DNA of 64,000 nucleotides from Streptomyces yatensis (GTDB taxonomy: Bacteria > Actinomycetota > Actinomycetes > Streptomycetales > Streptomycetaceae), in assembly GCF_018069625.1 (NCBI RefSeq), contig NZ_CP072941.1, forward strand, positions 4,898,001 to 4,962,000, read 5' to 3'. Positions 1-8,556 of the stretch are shown piece after piece. How positions within the stretch are numbered: the stretch's first letter is position 1; each line of letters opens with the position of its first letter. The position numbers were made by a program, and so were the translations under genes. A model generated the notes under the pieces. It saw only the letters and a program-made list of their open reading frames with translations, was not told where the DNA came from and did no database searches.

Positions 1-327
1 CCCCCCGATCTTCCCGATCTCGCCCCGGACCGGGTGGCGCTGATCCATGCCCTGCGCGGGCTGAAGCCCGAGCAGCGTACGGCCGTGGTCCTGCACCACC
101 TTCTCGATCTGCCCATCGAGCAGGTGGCCCGGGAGACGGGCGTCTCCTCCGGCGCCGTGCGCACCCGGCTGAGCCGCGCCCGCAAGGCCCTCGGCTCCCA
201 TCTCGCCGACGCCGACGCCGACGCCGATACCGATGCCGGCACCTTCGCCGACGCCGACGCCGAGGCACCGACACCGGCACCCCATCCGCCCACCTGCCAC
301 CCGAAGGGGGTGCCCTCCCATGGCTGA
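1..327 (+). CDS. ECF RNA polymerase sigma factor, C-terminal part (5' end outside window)
   Basis: The frame is open from the first base, so the gene starts upstream. What remains is a sigma region 4 helix-turn-helix: a 'LKPEQRTAVVLHHLLDLP' segment followed by 'VSSGAVRTRLSRARKAL', which in ECF factors contacts the -35 element. After the domain the protein runs into a short Asp-Ala repeat tail with some Thr and Gly. The stop overlaps the start of the next gene by 8 bases, so the two are probably translated together and the next product is a likely partner. The target regulon cannot be read from the sequence. Confidence 0.85.
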   Translation, partial: PPDLPDLAPDRVALIHALRGLKPEQRTAVVLHHLLDLPIEQVARETGVSSGAVRTRLSRARKALGSHLADADADADTDAGTFADADAEAPTPAPHPPTCHPKGVPSHG

Positions 328-1162
328 TCTGGACGAGCGTCTGCGCGATATCGCCCGAGGCGTCGAGCCCTCCATACGTCTGGCGGGCCCGGAAGCAGTG
401 CGGGCGCGGGGCCGTCGGCGCCGGGCCCGGCAGCGCACGGCCATCACCGCCGCGGCCGTCCTCGCGGTGGCAGCCGTGACCGCGGGCTCCTGGCGGCTGC
501 TGCCCGGCGACGACTCCTCCCGTACGCTCCCGGCGGCCCCGCCCGCCCCGCGAACGGACCGCGTCCCCGGGGCGCGGATCCCCACGGGCGCCCTCCTGCG
601 CCCCTCGGCGCTGCCGTTCGACGCGATGATGCGCTGGAAGACGGTCGAGGCCACCATCGGTTCCGCCGATGACGGCCGGGCACCGCTGCTCGACCTCTCC
701 CCCGGCTGCCGCCTCGATGGTCCGCGCCCCCTCGCCCAGCGCACCCGCGACTACCAGGGCCGCACGGCGGAGCAGGCGCGCCACACCATCAACGCCTATG
801 CGAGCGACGGCGAGGCCGCGAAGGTCTTCACCTCCCTCGAGGAGACGTTGAAGGACCACTGTGCCCGCCCCAAGACGCTGGACGCACCGTTGTCGAACAA
901 GGCCGCGGTCGATCAGCCCACCACCATGACCTACGGCTGGCACTCGCCCCGCGCACCGCATGACGCCCAGGTCGTCCTGATGCGCTCGGGCACCCGGGTC
1001 GGGGTGCTGCAGGCCGAGGGCATCGGCACCCCCTCCGGCGACTACATCGACGGTCCCGCCGCCTACTGCGTATCGGTCGCGCTCTGGCGCCTCGATCCCA
1101 CCGCCACCGCCTCCCCCGGCCCGTACCGGAACAACCCCGAGGAGGCGAAGAGGCGTTGCTGA
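320..1162 (+). CDS. Single-pass membrane protein, probable partner of the ECF sigma factor
   Basis: This 280-residue protein starts at the ATG lying inside the end of the sigma gene. It has a short soluble N-terminus, an Arg-rich stretch near residues 30-40, one membrane segment at about 41-58, and a roughly 220-residue outer domain with scattered Cys residues. This is the shape of an anti-sigma factor or of the accessory membrane protein often co-encoded with SigE/SigM-type factors, but I see no ZAS-type zinc motif. The role as sigma regulator is inferred from gene overlap and topology only. The outer domain is not one I recognise. Confidence 0.75.
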   Translation: MADLDERLRDIARGVEPSIRLAGPEAVRARGRRRRARQRTAITAAAVLAVAAVTAGSWRLLPGDDSSRTLPAAPPAPRTDRVPGARIPTGALLRPSALPFDAMMRWKTVEATIGSADDGRAPLLDLSPGCRLDGPRPLAQRTRDYQGRTAEQARHTINAYASDGEAAKVFTSLEETLKDHCARPKTLDAPLSNKAAVDQPTTMTYGWHSPRAPHDAQVVLMRSGTRVGVLQAEGIGTPSGDYIDGPAAYCVSVALWRLDPTATASPGPYRNNPEEAKRRC

Positions 1163-1212
1163 GCCGCTCCTCCCCTCCCGCCGTCCCTCACGACTCCCGC
1201 AAGAGGTCCTCC

Positions 1213-2415
1213 GTGCTGCTCTCCATCCGTTCCCTGCGCACCCTCAGTACCCTCACGGTGCCCGCCATCGCCGTCGCCCTGCTGGCCGGCTGCCAGTCGG
1301 CGTCGAAAACCGCCTCGGTGGACCCGGCCGACGCCAAGCCCGCCCGGATCACGATCACCCCAAGCAGCGACACGGCGGCGATAGCCCCCGACGCCACGGT
1401 CAAGGTGACCGCCTCCCACGGCACCCTCACCAAGGTCCGCGTCGTCCCCGACGGCGCCGGTTCCCAGGCCGCCACGGTGACCGGCGCCCTCTCCCACTCC
1501 AAGAGCAGCTGGCGCTCCACCCGCACCATGACCCCGGGCACGACCTACACCGTCGAGGCCACGGCCACCAACGCCGCCGGCAAGTCCGCCGTCCAGCACT
1601 CCACCTTCCGCACCCGCGCCGCCCAGCAGACCAACGGCGTCACGGTCACCCCGTCCAAGGGCTCGACCGTCGGCATAGGCCAGCCGGTCTCCCTGGCCTT
1701 CGACCACCCCGTCACCAACAAGGCAGCGGTGGAACGCACCCTCTCCATCTCCACCAGCCCCAGGACCGAAGGCTCCTGGGGCTGGGCCAAGGACCCCCTG
1801 ACCGGCATCGAGCGCGTCGACTGGCGCCCCAAGACCTACTGGCACAAGGACACCAAGGTCACCCTCCGAGCCCACCTCAGCGGCGTGAACACCGGCGACT
1901 CCCGCTACCTCCGCCGCGATGTCTCGACGACCTTCACCATCGGCACGCCCCGGATCTCCAAGGTCGACATCGAGAACCACACGATGACCGTCTACGAGAA
2001 CGGCCAGAAGCAGAAGACCATCCCCATATCCGCCGGCCAGCCCTCCTACCCCACCTGGAACGGCACCATGGTCGTCCTCGACAAGGCCCCCATGGTCAAT
2101 ATGACCAGCGAGTCCGTAGGCATAGCCGACCCCTACAACAAGGACGTCCCCTGGGCGGTCCACCTCACCACCTCGGGCACCTACGCCCACGCCGCCCCCT
2201 GGAACGAGGGCCTCGGCTACTTCGGCCAGAGCAACCAGAGCCACGGCTGCGTCGGCATGTCCCTCGCCGACGGCAAGTGGTTCTACAACCGCGCCACCCG
2301 AGGCGACATCGTCGAAATAGCCGGCTCCACCCGCGCCACGGTCTCCACGGGCAACGGCTTCGGCGACTGGAACCTCCCCTACCCGTCCTGGCAAAAGCTC
2401 AGCGCCCTGCGCTGA
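1213..2415 (+). CDS. L,D-transpeptidase lipoprotein (YkuD domain)
   Basis: The enzyme makes 3-3 cross-links in peptidoglycan on the outer face of the membrane. A signal peptide ends in the lipobox LLAGC, with the lipidated Cys near residue 27. Two Ig-like regions follow, and then a C-terminal YkuD domain with the catalytic motif SHGCVGMS (His 344, Cys 346) and a nearby 'GDIVEI' strand. This matches the mycobacterial LdtMt2 domain order. I chose the GTG at 1213 because AAGAGG lies 7 bases upstream and the signal peptide then has normal length; a TTG at 1156 overlapping the previous gene is the alternative. A terminator follows directly. Confidence 0.9.
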   Translation: MLLSIRSLRTLSTLTVPAIAVALLAGCQSASKTASVDPADAKPARITITPSSDTAAIAPDATVKVTASHGTLTKVRVVPDGAGSQAATVTGALSHSKSSWRSTRTMTPGTTYTVEATATNAAGKSAVQHSTFRTRAAQQTNGVTVTPSKGSTVGIGQPVSLAFDHPVTNKAAVERTLSISTSPRTEGSWGWAKDPLTGIERVDWRPKTYWHKDTKVTLRAHLSGVNTGDSRYLRRDVSTTFTIGTPRISKVDIENHTMTVYENGQKQKTIPISAGQPSYPTWNGTMVVLDKAPMVNMTSESVGIADPYNKDVPWAVHLTTSGTYAHAAPWNEGLGYFGQSNQSHGCVGMSLADGKWFYNRATRGDIVEIAGSTRATVSTGNGFGDWNLPYPSWQKLSALR

Positions 2416-2433
2416 GTACACCCACATAGCTGT

Positions 2434-2468
2434 GTGCCCCTCCCTACCACCTCAGTGGGGAGGGGCAC
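2434..2468 (+). terminator. Rho-independent-type terminator after the L,D-transpeptidase gene
   Basis: An inverted repeat of GTGCCCCTCCC and GGGAGGGGCAC encloses a 13-base loop 18 bases after the stop codon. No long U run follows, as is common in Streptomyces. Confidence 0.65.
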
Positions 2469-2539
2469 AGTCCTGCGGCCCTGCACGCACACAACACCCG
2501 TGCTCGCATCGTCCACGGGGCCTCTGCGAAGCTGGTTCC

Positions 2540-3007
2540 ATGTCCGACTCTGAGCAATGGGTGCCGCCACCGGGTTCGTGGGCCTCCTCCGCAGCGCGAC
2601 GCCGGAACATGCAGGCGATCAAGGCGCGGGACACCAAGCCTGAACGTGTGATTCGCCAGCTGCTCCATGCTCAGGGGTTCAGATACCGCGTAGCTGCCCG
2701 GCCGCTAGCCGACCTGCGTCGAACAGCCGACATTGTCTTCCGTCCAGCGAAAGTGGCGGTCTTCATCGACGGCTGCTACTGGCACGGCTGCCCAGAGCAC
2801 TACGTGTCCCCTAAGACCAACCCGGGCTATTGGTCAGACAAGGTCGCGCGGAATGTCGCGCGCGACCGAGACACTGACGAGAACCTCATAGCGGCAGGGT
2901 GGCTCGTCCTTCGGTTCTGGGAGCACGAGCCATCAACCACGTGCGCCGACAAGATCGCCGCTATGGTCATCGCCCGCCGGGCGGCGCGCGGGAACGGTAA
3001 GGGCTGA
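2540..3007 (+). CDS. vsr: Very short patch repair (Vsr) endonuclease
   Basis: Vsr nucleases nick next to T:G mismatches that arise when 5-methylcytosine deaminates, and they usually sit beside a Dcm-type methylase. The 155-residue protein has the family layout: 'RDTKPERVIRQLLHAQGFRYR', Asp 64 in 'TADIVF', the zinc and active-site segment 'FIDGCYWHGCP' near residues 75-85, 'KVARNVARD' near 101-109, and 'GWLVLRFWEHE' near 120-130. The ATG at 2540 removes a poorly conserved extension. Its last 75 bases overlap, on the opposite strand, the end of the methyltransferase gene, its natural partner. Confidence 0.9.
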   Translation: MSDSEQWVPPPGSWASSAARRRNMQAIKARDTKPERVIRQLLHAQGFRYRVAARPLADLRRTADIVFRPAKVAVFIDGCYWHGCPEHYVSPKTNPGYWSDKVARNVARDRDTDENLIAAGWLVLRFWEHEPSTTCADKIAAMVIARRAARGNGKG

Positions 3008-4291
3008 AGCGGGGAATGCCTCCACCTGGTAGGCGCCCACGTCGCCTGCGGCGGAGTCTTCTTTGCTCTCCATCTCGTACGGCTCAAGCAGTTCTTCACG
3101 CTGCTCGGGGCGCAGCACGGCCGCGATGGCACGGCCCACTGCTTCGGCGACGGGCGGCGGAAAAGCATTCCCAACTTGCCTGTACCGTGCTGTCTTCCGC
3201 CCCTGGAACTGCCAGTCCTCGGGGAACCCTTGAAGCATGGCGGCTTGCTGGACAGTCAGCATCGGGCCCGCCGGGCGGAACAAGTCCCGCTCTGGATCGC
3301 AGTCCTCGGGATCATTGGCCACCCCCGTAGCATCAACGCCCATGGCCGCCCACGCGCGCTTAGCCCTAGTTGGCCCCAGATCCGCGCCGCCGTGCTTCCT
3401 GGAACCTCCCACGAGCGTAGGCGCGATGCCCTCGGTGGAATTCGTCTCGGCTTTCTCAGCTAGCTCAAGCCAAGTGTTGAAAACCTGTTGCCCTGTACGC
3501 TGCTTGCCACTCGCACGCTTACCCTGCTCATTCTTGCCCCAGAATTCCTTGCAGCGCCGGAGCATACTCTCATAGAGAACTTCCTTGACCGAGGAAACCT
3601 CACCCTTTACCCTCTTCGGCCAGACAAAATCATCAGCGTTCGCAACATCTTTATGAATGACTACCAAAATGGCCCTGGGGCGCAACTGAGGGACACCGAA
3701 GTCACGGGCCTCAAGTAGCCGCCAAACGGAACTCATGGCCTTCTCTTGCCTCTCCACAGGCCAAGACTGGTCGACCTCAGGCACGAGATACCCAAGGTCC
3801 CCCAGATCAGCCAAAATCCGCCTACGATAGTCGATGAAAACCTGTGGCGGTTCCAGAATCCCCCGCACGTTTTCAATCATTACGGCCTTCGGCCGAAGTT
3901 TCTTGACAATCTTAAGCATAGCCGGGAAAAGATCGCGCTCATCGTCTTCACCAAGGCGCTTCCCGGCAAGCGAAAATGGCGGACATGGAACCCCGCCTGC
4001 CAGGAGATCAAGGCGCCGTTCCCCGAGGCCGAGACCCTTATGCTGATCAGATCCGAGGAAACTGTTAACATCCTGGGACTTAAGTCCCTCGGCTTTCCCT
4101 GAATCCCACCAAGACCAATTCTTCACATTGGCCTTGAGAGTTTCCACGGCATGAGTATCCCACTCCACGAGAGCCCGATGCTCGAAGCCAGCCTTATGCA
4201 GCCCAACGGCCTGGCCACCCGCTCCCGCGCAGATTTCGACAGAGGTGAGTGGCGGGATACCCTGCGGGCAGCATGGGGGGCTGGCGCCCAT
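2933..4291 (-). CDS. DNA (cytosine-5)-methyltransferase
   Basis: The 452-residue protein transfers a methyl group from S-adenosylmethionine to C5 of cytosine in a target site. Conserved motifs appear in order: the SAM-binding 'EICAGAGGQAVGL' near 19-31, the catalytic 'GVPCPPFS' with Cys 103, ENV at 140-142, and 'QLRPRAI' near 202. A variable target-recognition region follows, then 'LQGFPEDW' and 'QVGNAFPPP'. A good AGGAGG lies before the ATG. The gene is richer in A+T than its surroundings, which suggests transfer. It ends tail-to-tail with vsr and lies 90 bases downstream of the helicase gene, so it is probably the last gene of the island operon. The target sequence cannot be deduced. Confidence 0.92.
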   Translation of the reverse strand: MGASPPCCPQGIPPLTSVEICAGAGGQAVGLHKAGFEHRALVEWDTHAVETLKANVKNWSWWDSGKAEGLKSQDVNSFLGSDQHKGLGLGERRLDLLAGGVPCPPFSLAGKRLGEDDERDLFPAMLKIVKKLRPKAVMIENVRGILEPPQVFIDYRRRILADLGDLGYLVPEVDQSWPVERQEKAMSSVWRLLEARDFGVPQLRPRAILVVIHKDVANADDFVWPKRVKGEVSSVKEVLYESMLRRCKEFWGKNEQGKRASGKQRTGQQVFNTWLELAEKAETNSTEGIAPTLVGGSRKHGGADLGPTRAKRAWAAMGVDATGVANDPEDCDPERDLFRPAGPMLTVQQAAMLQGFPEDWQFQGRKTARYRQVGNAFPPPVAEAVGRAIAAVLRPEQREELLEPYEMESKEDSAAGDVGAYQVEAFPASALTVPARRPAGDDHSGDLVGARG

Positions 4292-4381
4292 GGACGGTCC
4301 TCCTGGCTAAGACACGCAAAATTACTACGTTACCAGGGGACAGCGTAGACGCTAACGGGTCAGGCGGCTCCTTGCATCCCT

Positions 4382-6217
4382 CTACTGACGAACAGTCCGG
4401 TTCCTACCGATATGACGAATCAAGGCCTCCACATCGCTGGGAGCGAGACCTGCCGCAACAGAAGGCTCTTCTTGCAGGTCAGAGAGTTGCTGCACGGACG
4501 GATCGTCCAGGATCTTCCCCATGAACTCCAGCTTCAGCTGGAGCCGCGCTTCGACCACCTCGTCAATCGTGTTCCGCACGGCGAGCACAGTCACCCTGGT
4601 GTCCGTGCCGGGAGCAAGGCCAAGACGGTGGATACGGTCGAGACTTTGCAGGAAGCGCCCGGCAATGAAGTCACGGTCCACGTACACAGCGTCGTGGCAC
4701 ACATGGTGAAGACTGATGCCCTCACCCAGCGTCGCCGGGTTGGAGATCAACACCTTGCACCCCGGATCCTCACGGAAGCGGCGGAGTTGTTCGTCACGGT
4801 CAGGCGTCCCGCCGTAGACAACCGCGGGACTGTACTTCTGCAGGAGTTGCGCCAATGTGGTGAGACTCCGAACGAACGTCGTCCAGACCAGGGTCTTCCG
4901 GCCACGCTCGGCATTCTCCGCGACGATCGCCAGGGCTTCCTTGTACTTGGGCGAGAGCTCGTAGTCTGGGAGGTTCTGCATGAGCGTGTACAGGGAATCG
5001 CCTTCCGGGATCTCCAGAGGCGGCAACTGGTAAGCCAGGGGCTCGTAACGGGTAGCGCCTTCAAGGAGCAGGGCCGGACTCGTCGCCGCCATCAGCAGCC
5101 GCAGCGCTGTCTTCCCGAGGGAGGTGAGGTCTTCCCGGGCATCTCCCGTGCTGACACCCCCCACCAGGGAGCTGTAGATCTCGCCGTGCAGGTCAGGCAT
5201 ATCCACATACCTCATCCGCAACTGCATCGGCGGCAGGCCAAGCTCCTGCTTGGTCGTCCGGGTGAACAGCGGTCGAAGCACCGTGCTGGCGTACGCCAAG
5301 TCCCCGCCGGCCACCGCACGCGATACGGAGCGCTGGCCGTGCCCAGGCCAGACGAACCCGAGCAGACTCTCCAGGTCCTTCGAACCGTTGGGCGCAGGAG
5401 TACCCGTAAGAATCAGGCGCCGCTGTGCAAGCGGGCCGAGCGCCATACAAGCTGCCCCGTATGTGCCTCGGACACCGAGCTTCATCCGGTGCGCCTCATC
5501 GAGGATGATCATCGCGGGGGCAGACTTCAGCCAGCCGGCAAGAGTGGAGAGTGAGCGGTCCAGTCTCTCGTAGTTGACGACCAAGACCTCCGCCCACTGA
5601 TCGAGGGACCGGTCGAGGACATGCGTGCGGAGAGGATGAGAGAAGCAGACGGCAGTCTCGTACTGCCACGATTCGTAGGCCGCCTTCGGGCAGACGACCA
5701 GGACTCTGCTGACCTTGCCCTGCGCTTTCTGAGCGGCGTACACCGCAAGTGCCACGCGGGTCTTGCCGGCCCCGGGAACGCTGAAGTTCGCCCCATGCTG
5801 AAGGGAGAGCAGCTTGGCGATGTCCCGCCGCTGAAACGCGCTTAGCTCAGCCTCCCACTCCTCCCCTAGAAGGCCGACCACTTCCTCAGGGAGGACTTCA
5901 CCGGTGTGGTCAGGAGTCTCATGGAGGCGCTTCTTGACCGCTTCCGCGTCTTGAAGGACTCCCACGACCAGTGACTGCAGCTCCGGAGCCCACGTCACGC
6001 CGACGGGGTGCGGCCACGCAGTTATCGCGTTCAGCTTGCCTAGGAGATCATCCAGTTCAACTGACGCGGCCAGCGGGCCGAGCTGGCCGCCCGTACGGAA
6101 ACGGGCAGCCAGCTGGACGAGATCTTCCCGGTACTTCTCTGTAGTCCTCAGGACGACCCGGGTCCTGGTGTCATCGAACCCAAGATGCAGTGAGGTTTCG
6201 GCTGCGGGCTCGGCCAT
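4382..6217 (-). CDS. SNF2-type superfamily 2 helicase/translocase of the island
   Basis: This 611-residue protein has the full ATPase core: an N-terminal region of about 130 residues, 'SVPGAGKT' (Walker A) at 146-153, 'LDEAH' at 239-243, 'TGTP' at 271-274, and a C-terminal RecA lobe with 'ISNPATLGEGISLH' near 491 and 'QSLDRIHRLG' at 524-533. Loading by 'VLVVCPKAAYESWQYE' is typical of SNF2-like double-strand DNA translocases found in restriction and defence systems. Its ATG overlaps the stop of the ParB-like gene (TGATG). No nuclease motif is visible. It probably supplies ATP-driven movement on DNA; that role is inferred. Confidence 0.85.
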   Translation of the reverse strand: MAEPAAETSLHLGFDDTRTRVVLRTTEKYREDLVQLAARFRTGGQLGPLAASVELDDLLGKLNAITAWPHPVGVTWAPELQSLVVGVLQDAEAVKKRLHETPDHTGEVLPEEVVGLLGEEWEAELSAFQRRDIAKLLSLQHGANFSVPGAGKTRVALAVYAAQKAQGKVSRVLVVCPKAAYESWQYETAVCFSHPLRTHVLDRSLDQWAEVLVVNYERLDRSLSTLAGWLKSAPAMIILDEAHRMKLGVRGTYGAACMALGPLAQRRLILTGTPAPNGSKDLESLLGFVWPGHGQRSVSRAVAGGDLAYASTVLRPLFTRTTKQELGLPPMQLRMRYVDMPDLHGEIYSSLVGGVSTGDAREDLTSLGKTALRLLMAATSPALLLEGATRYEPLAYQLPPLEIPEGDSLYTLMQNLPDYELSPKYKEALAIVAENAERGRKTLVWTTFVRSLTTLAQLLQKYSPAVVYGGTPDRDEQLRRFREDPGCKVLISNPATLGEGISLHHVCHDAVYVDRDFIAGRFLQSLDRIHRLGLAPGTDTRVTVLAVRNTIDEVVEARLQLKLEFMGKILDDPSVQQLSDLQEEPSVAAGLAPSDVEALIRHIGRNRTVRQ

Positions 6218-7635
6218 CAGGAGCCCTCCAGGGCCACAGCTTCGATGAGCCAGGAGACGCCGTCGCCGGGGTTCGGCATACCGCGCCCTGCCTGCTGAGC
6301 CAGCTTGTGAAGACTGTCCCGGAGCTTCAGAACCGCTTCGTCGAAGGCCTCCTCATCCAGGGAGCGCGTGGCACGAGCTTGCACGAGGTCCACGACGCAC
6401 TGGTCGATGTCAGCGCACGCGTCAGCCAGGCGTGCCGGGGCCATCTGCTTACGCTTGCGCACGCGGGCGTCCCGGCCGGCGGCATCGATCGCTTTGTCGA
6501 ACGCATCCTTGGCGTCGTCGAAGAGACTCTGCGCGCTCTGCTTCTCGTTGTCCGAAACGGCGGGGTCAGTACTGAGTACGGCTGCCTTAGCGCGCAGAAT
6601 CTGGTCGTTGAGCGCCCTGGCTGCCGAGACTGCGGACGATGCGGCTGGGACCGAGACGCCGAGTCCGGGTACGGCTACCGCTTCCTCCTGTGCGGAAGCA
6701 GTGTTCAGATTCGTCGGTAGTGTGCGCTCCAGATATCTCTTCTGGAATCCCTCTTCGATGTGGCGCACGTCGGTCTTGGCGAATCCGAGTGTGATGGCGG
6801 CCATCCGGAGTTCCTTGAACTCTTCCGCTTGGTCAGGGTCGGCTGCGTTCAGCTTCTCGTAGGCCCGGTGAAGCTCCTTCAGCTTCTCCTGATCGTCCTC
6901 GAAATCCACGAGTCGCAGCGCCACACCGCCACCGCTCTTACTGCGTTCGATCATGTCTCGGATCGTGCTCAGGATCCAGCGCTCCTGGTGATACCTGGGC
7001 GTCTTGATCCGGAACACCTTGGCAATCGCTTCTGGCGTACGGCCCAACGCCGCCTGCTCCTCCATCGCCAGAAGACGGTTGATGTATGAGTAGTCGCGAC
7101 GGTGGTCGTCACGCAACTGCAGGGAGAGCTCAACGGCGTTGATGTCCGCCAGCGTGAACGACTCGGGCAGAACCCCTACCCGCATGGACTGTGTGCCGTT
7201 CTCCAGTAGCGCCGCAGCCCGGGTGTTGCCATTCACGAGGACTCCGTCATGGGTAACCAGACCAGGGTCGTTCTGGCCGAACTCCTTCAGGCTTTCCTTC
7301 AGCTTGTCGAAGTCAGGATCGCGGCGATTAGGGTCCGCCGGCTCGGCCTGAAGCAGGAACCGGAGATAGCGCTGGCTCTCTGCACCGTACGGATCCTTGT
7401 CCAGGATCTCGTTCTTCACAGGGTCATGACTCCGCTGGGCACGGATACGGTGAGTACTCGGGTTGAAGTACAAGCCATCGAGCGGGAGGTCGATGACCTC
7501 GACGTGCAAGGGCTGTTCATTCCACTCGACAGTGACCGTCTCCCGAGTGCCTCCCGCCGTCTTGACTTCCTCCAGCCTCTTCTTGATGAGTTCGCTGAAC
7601 TCCGCCGCCCGTGGCGGGGTGAACTCCCGAGTCAT
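6217..7635 (-). CDS. ParB-like domain protein of the defence-type island
   Basis: The 472-residue protein has a ParB/sulfiredoxin-type box: 'DFDKLKESLKEFGQ' near residues 108-121, then 'GVLVNGNTRAAALL' near 131-144. The NGNTR motif stands where true ParB proteins have an R-rich CTP-binding motif. The remainder is largely helical, with a possible helix-turn-helix near 'IAKVFRIKTPRYHQERW' and charged helices that could form a coiled coil. It is not beside parA, so plasmid or chromosome partition is unlikely. It sits 19 bases after the HNH-like gene and overlaps the helicase gene by one base. A DNA-clamp or nuclease-like role is an inference. Confidence 0.75.
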   Translation of the reverse strand: MTREFTPPRAAEFSELIKKRLEEVKTAGGTRETVTVEWNEQPLHVEVIDLPLDGLYFNPSTHRIRAQRSHDPVKNEILDKDPYGAESQRYLRFLLQAEPADPNRRDPDFDKLKESLKEFGQNDPGLVTHDGVLVNGNTRAAALLENGTQSMRVGVLPESFTLADINAVELSLQLRDDHRRDYSYINRLLAMEEQAALGRTPEAIAKVFRIKTPRYHQERWILSTIRDMIERSKSGGGVALRLVDFEDDQEKLKELHRAYEKLNAADPDQAEEFKELRMAAITLGFAKTDVRHIEEGFQKRYLERTLPTNLNTASAQEEAVAVPGLGVSVPAASSAVSAARALNDQILRAKAAVLSTDPAVSDNEKQSAQSLFDDAKDAFDKAIDAAGRDARVRKRKQMAPARLADACADIDQCVVDLVQARATRSLDEEAFDEAVLKLRDSLHKLAQQAGRGMPNPGDGVSWLIEAVALEGS

Positions 7636-7654
7636 AGCCGTTCCCCTCCCCTTC

Positions 7655-8365
7655 TCAGCTGTCCTCGTCGGTCACGGCCTGCTTGACGGCCGCGCGCGAA
7701 TCGGCCGGCAGTGTCCTGTAGACCCCCCACAGCTTCTCAAGCGGGCCGAGCGTCCGACGGTCAGCCTCCATCCAGGCCGCAAGGGCCTTCCGCTCCAACG
7801 GGGCCAGCGTCTCAATCGTGCCCAGCAGTTCGGCGAGGTCCGCCTTGTGCTCACCAGCACGCGTGCCACACCGCTTGCACTCGGTGACGTACTGGAACTC
7901 AGTGCTTCCGTCCGGCATCAGGACCTCGCGGCGGGCGATGTTCAGCTTCGACAGTTCGATGCCACCATCGTCGTAGGACTCGCCCACGCCGACGCCACAA
8001 GTACGACACAGGAAGTTGTCGTCCTGCCACACCTTGCGGCGCTGTGCGTCCGTGAGGCTGTTCTTGTGCTTGGCGGTCTTCGCCTGGCCCGGGATCCAGA
8101 CCTCGGCGCCCTTGGTGACGTACCTCTGCTCTTCCTGCTTCAACGCAAGGTCGTCACGGCTGGTGTCGATACGCCAACCGTGATCGCGGAGGTCCCGGAC
8201 CCGCCGGTCGATCTGAGCGTCGTCCGGAAACGCCTGGCGCAGCTGCGCTTTCGTGAAGATGTTGCCTTCCCCCACCTCGCTCTCGAGCCACAGAGCCGCA
8301 CGGATCTTGCCCCCGAGCTTCTTGCCCCCGAACGTCTTGTCCTGCCACGACGGCAGCAGCGCCAT
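7655..8365 (-). CDS. Cys4 HNH-like protein, probable first gene of the defence-type island operon
   Basis: The 236-residue product begins at an ATG with GGAG 7 bases upstream; a GTG 30 bases earlier lacks a ribosome site. Residues 1-85 look like a winged-helix DNA-binding part ('DRRVRDLRDHGWRIDT'). A treble-clef-like zinc site follows with Cys 120/123 (CRTCG) and Cys 163/166 (CKRCG), as in HNH nucleases of type II restriction enzymes. The usual central His is not visible between the Cys pairs, where 'KLNIARREV' stands instead, so catalysis is uncertain. The C-terminus is helical. It may be the restriction nuclease or a DNA-recognition subunit. Confidence 0.65.
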   Translation of the reverse strand: MALLPSWQDKTFGGKKLGGKIRAALWLESEVGEGNIFTKAQLRQAFPDDAQIDRRVRDLRDHGWRIDTSRDDLALKQEEQRYVTKGAEVWIPGQAKTAKHKNSLTDAQRRKVWQDDNFLCRTCGVGVGESYDDGGIELSKLNIARREVLMPDGSTEFQYVTECKRCGTRAGEHKADLAELLGTIETLAPLERKALAAWMEADRRTLGPLEKLWGVYRTLPADSRAAVKQAVTDEDS

Positions 8366-8556
8366 CTTGAGTCTCCACTTCACCTGTATAGGCACGCCTA
8401 AGAAGCGTCATAGCGCGACAGTCATCGCCAGCCATGACACTCCACCTCCGAATCCTCGGCGGTCACCCAATTAAGAACCGTGAGCAGCCGCAGGTCCAGT
8501 GAGTACTCGTGTTGCGCGCTAACGCGTCAAATCTCGCTGATGCACAATTGGTTGGC

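Noticed and set aside
2540..8365. Island as DISARM, BREX or Dnd
   Set aside because: No DrmA/DrmB/DrmC, PglX/PglZ/BrxC or DndCDE-like products are present; only a methylase and a helicase are shared in kind.
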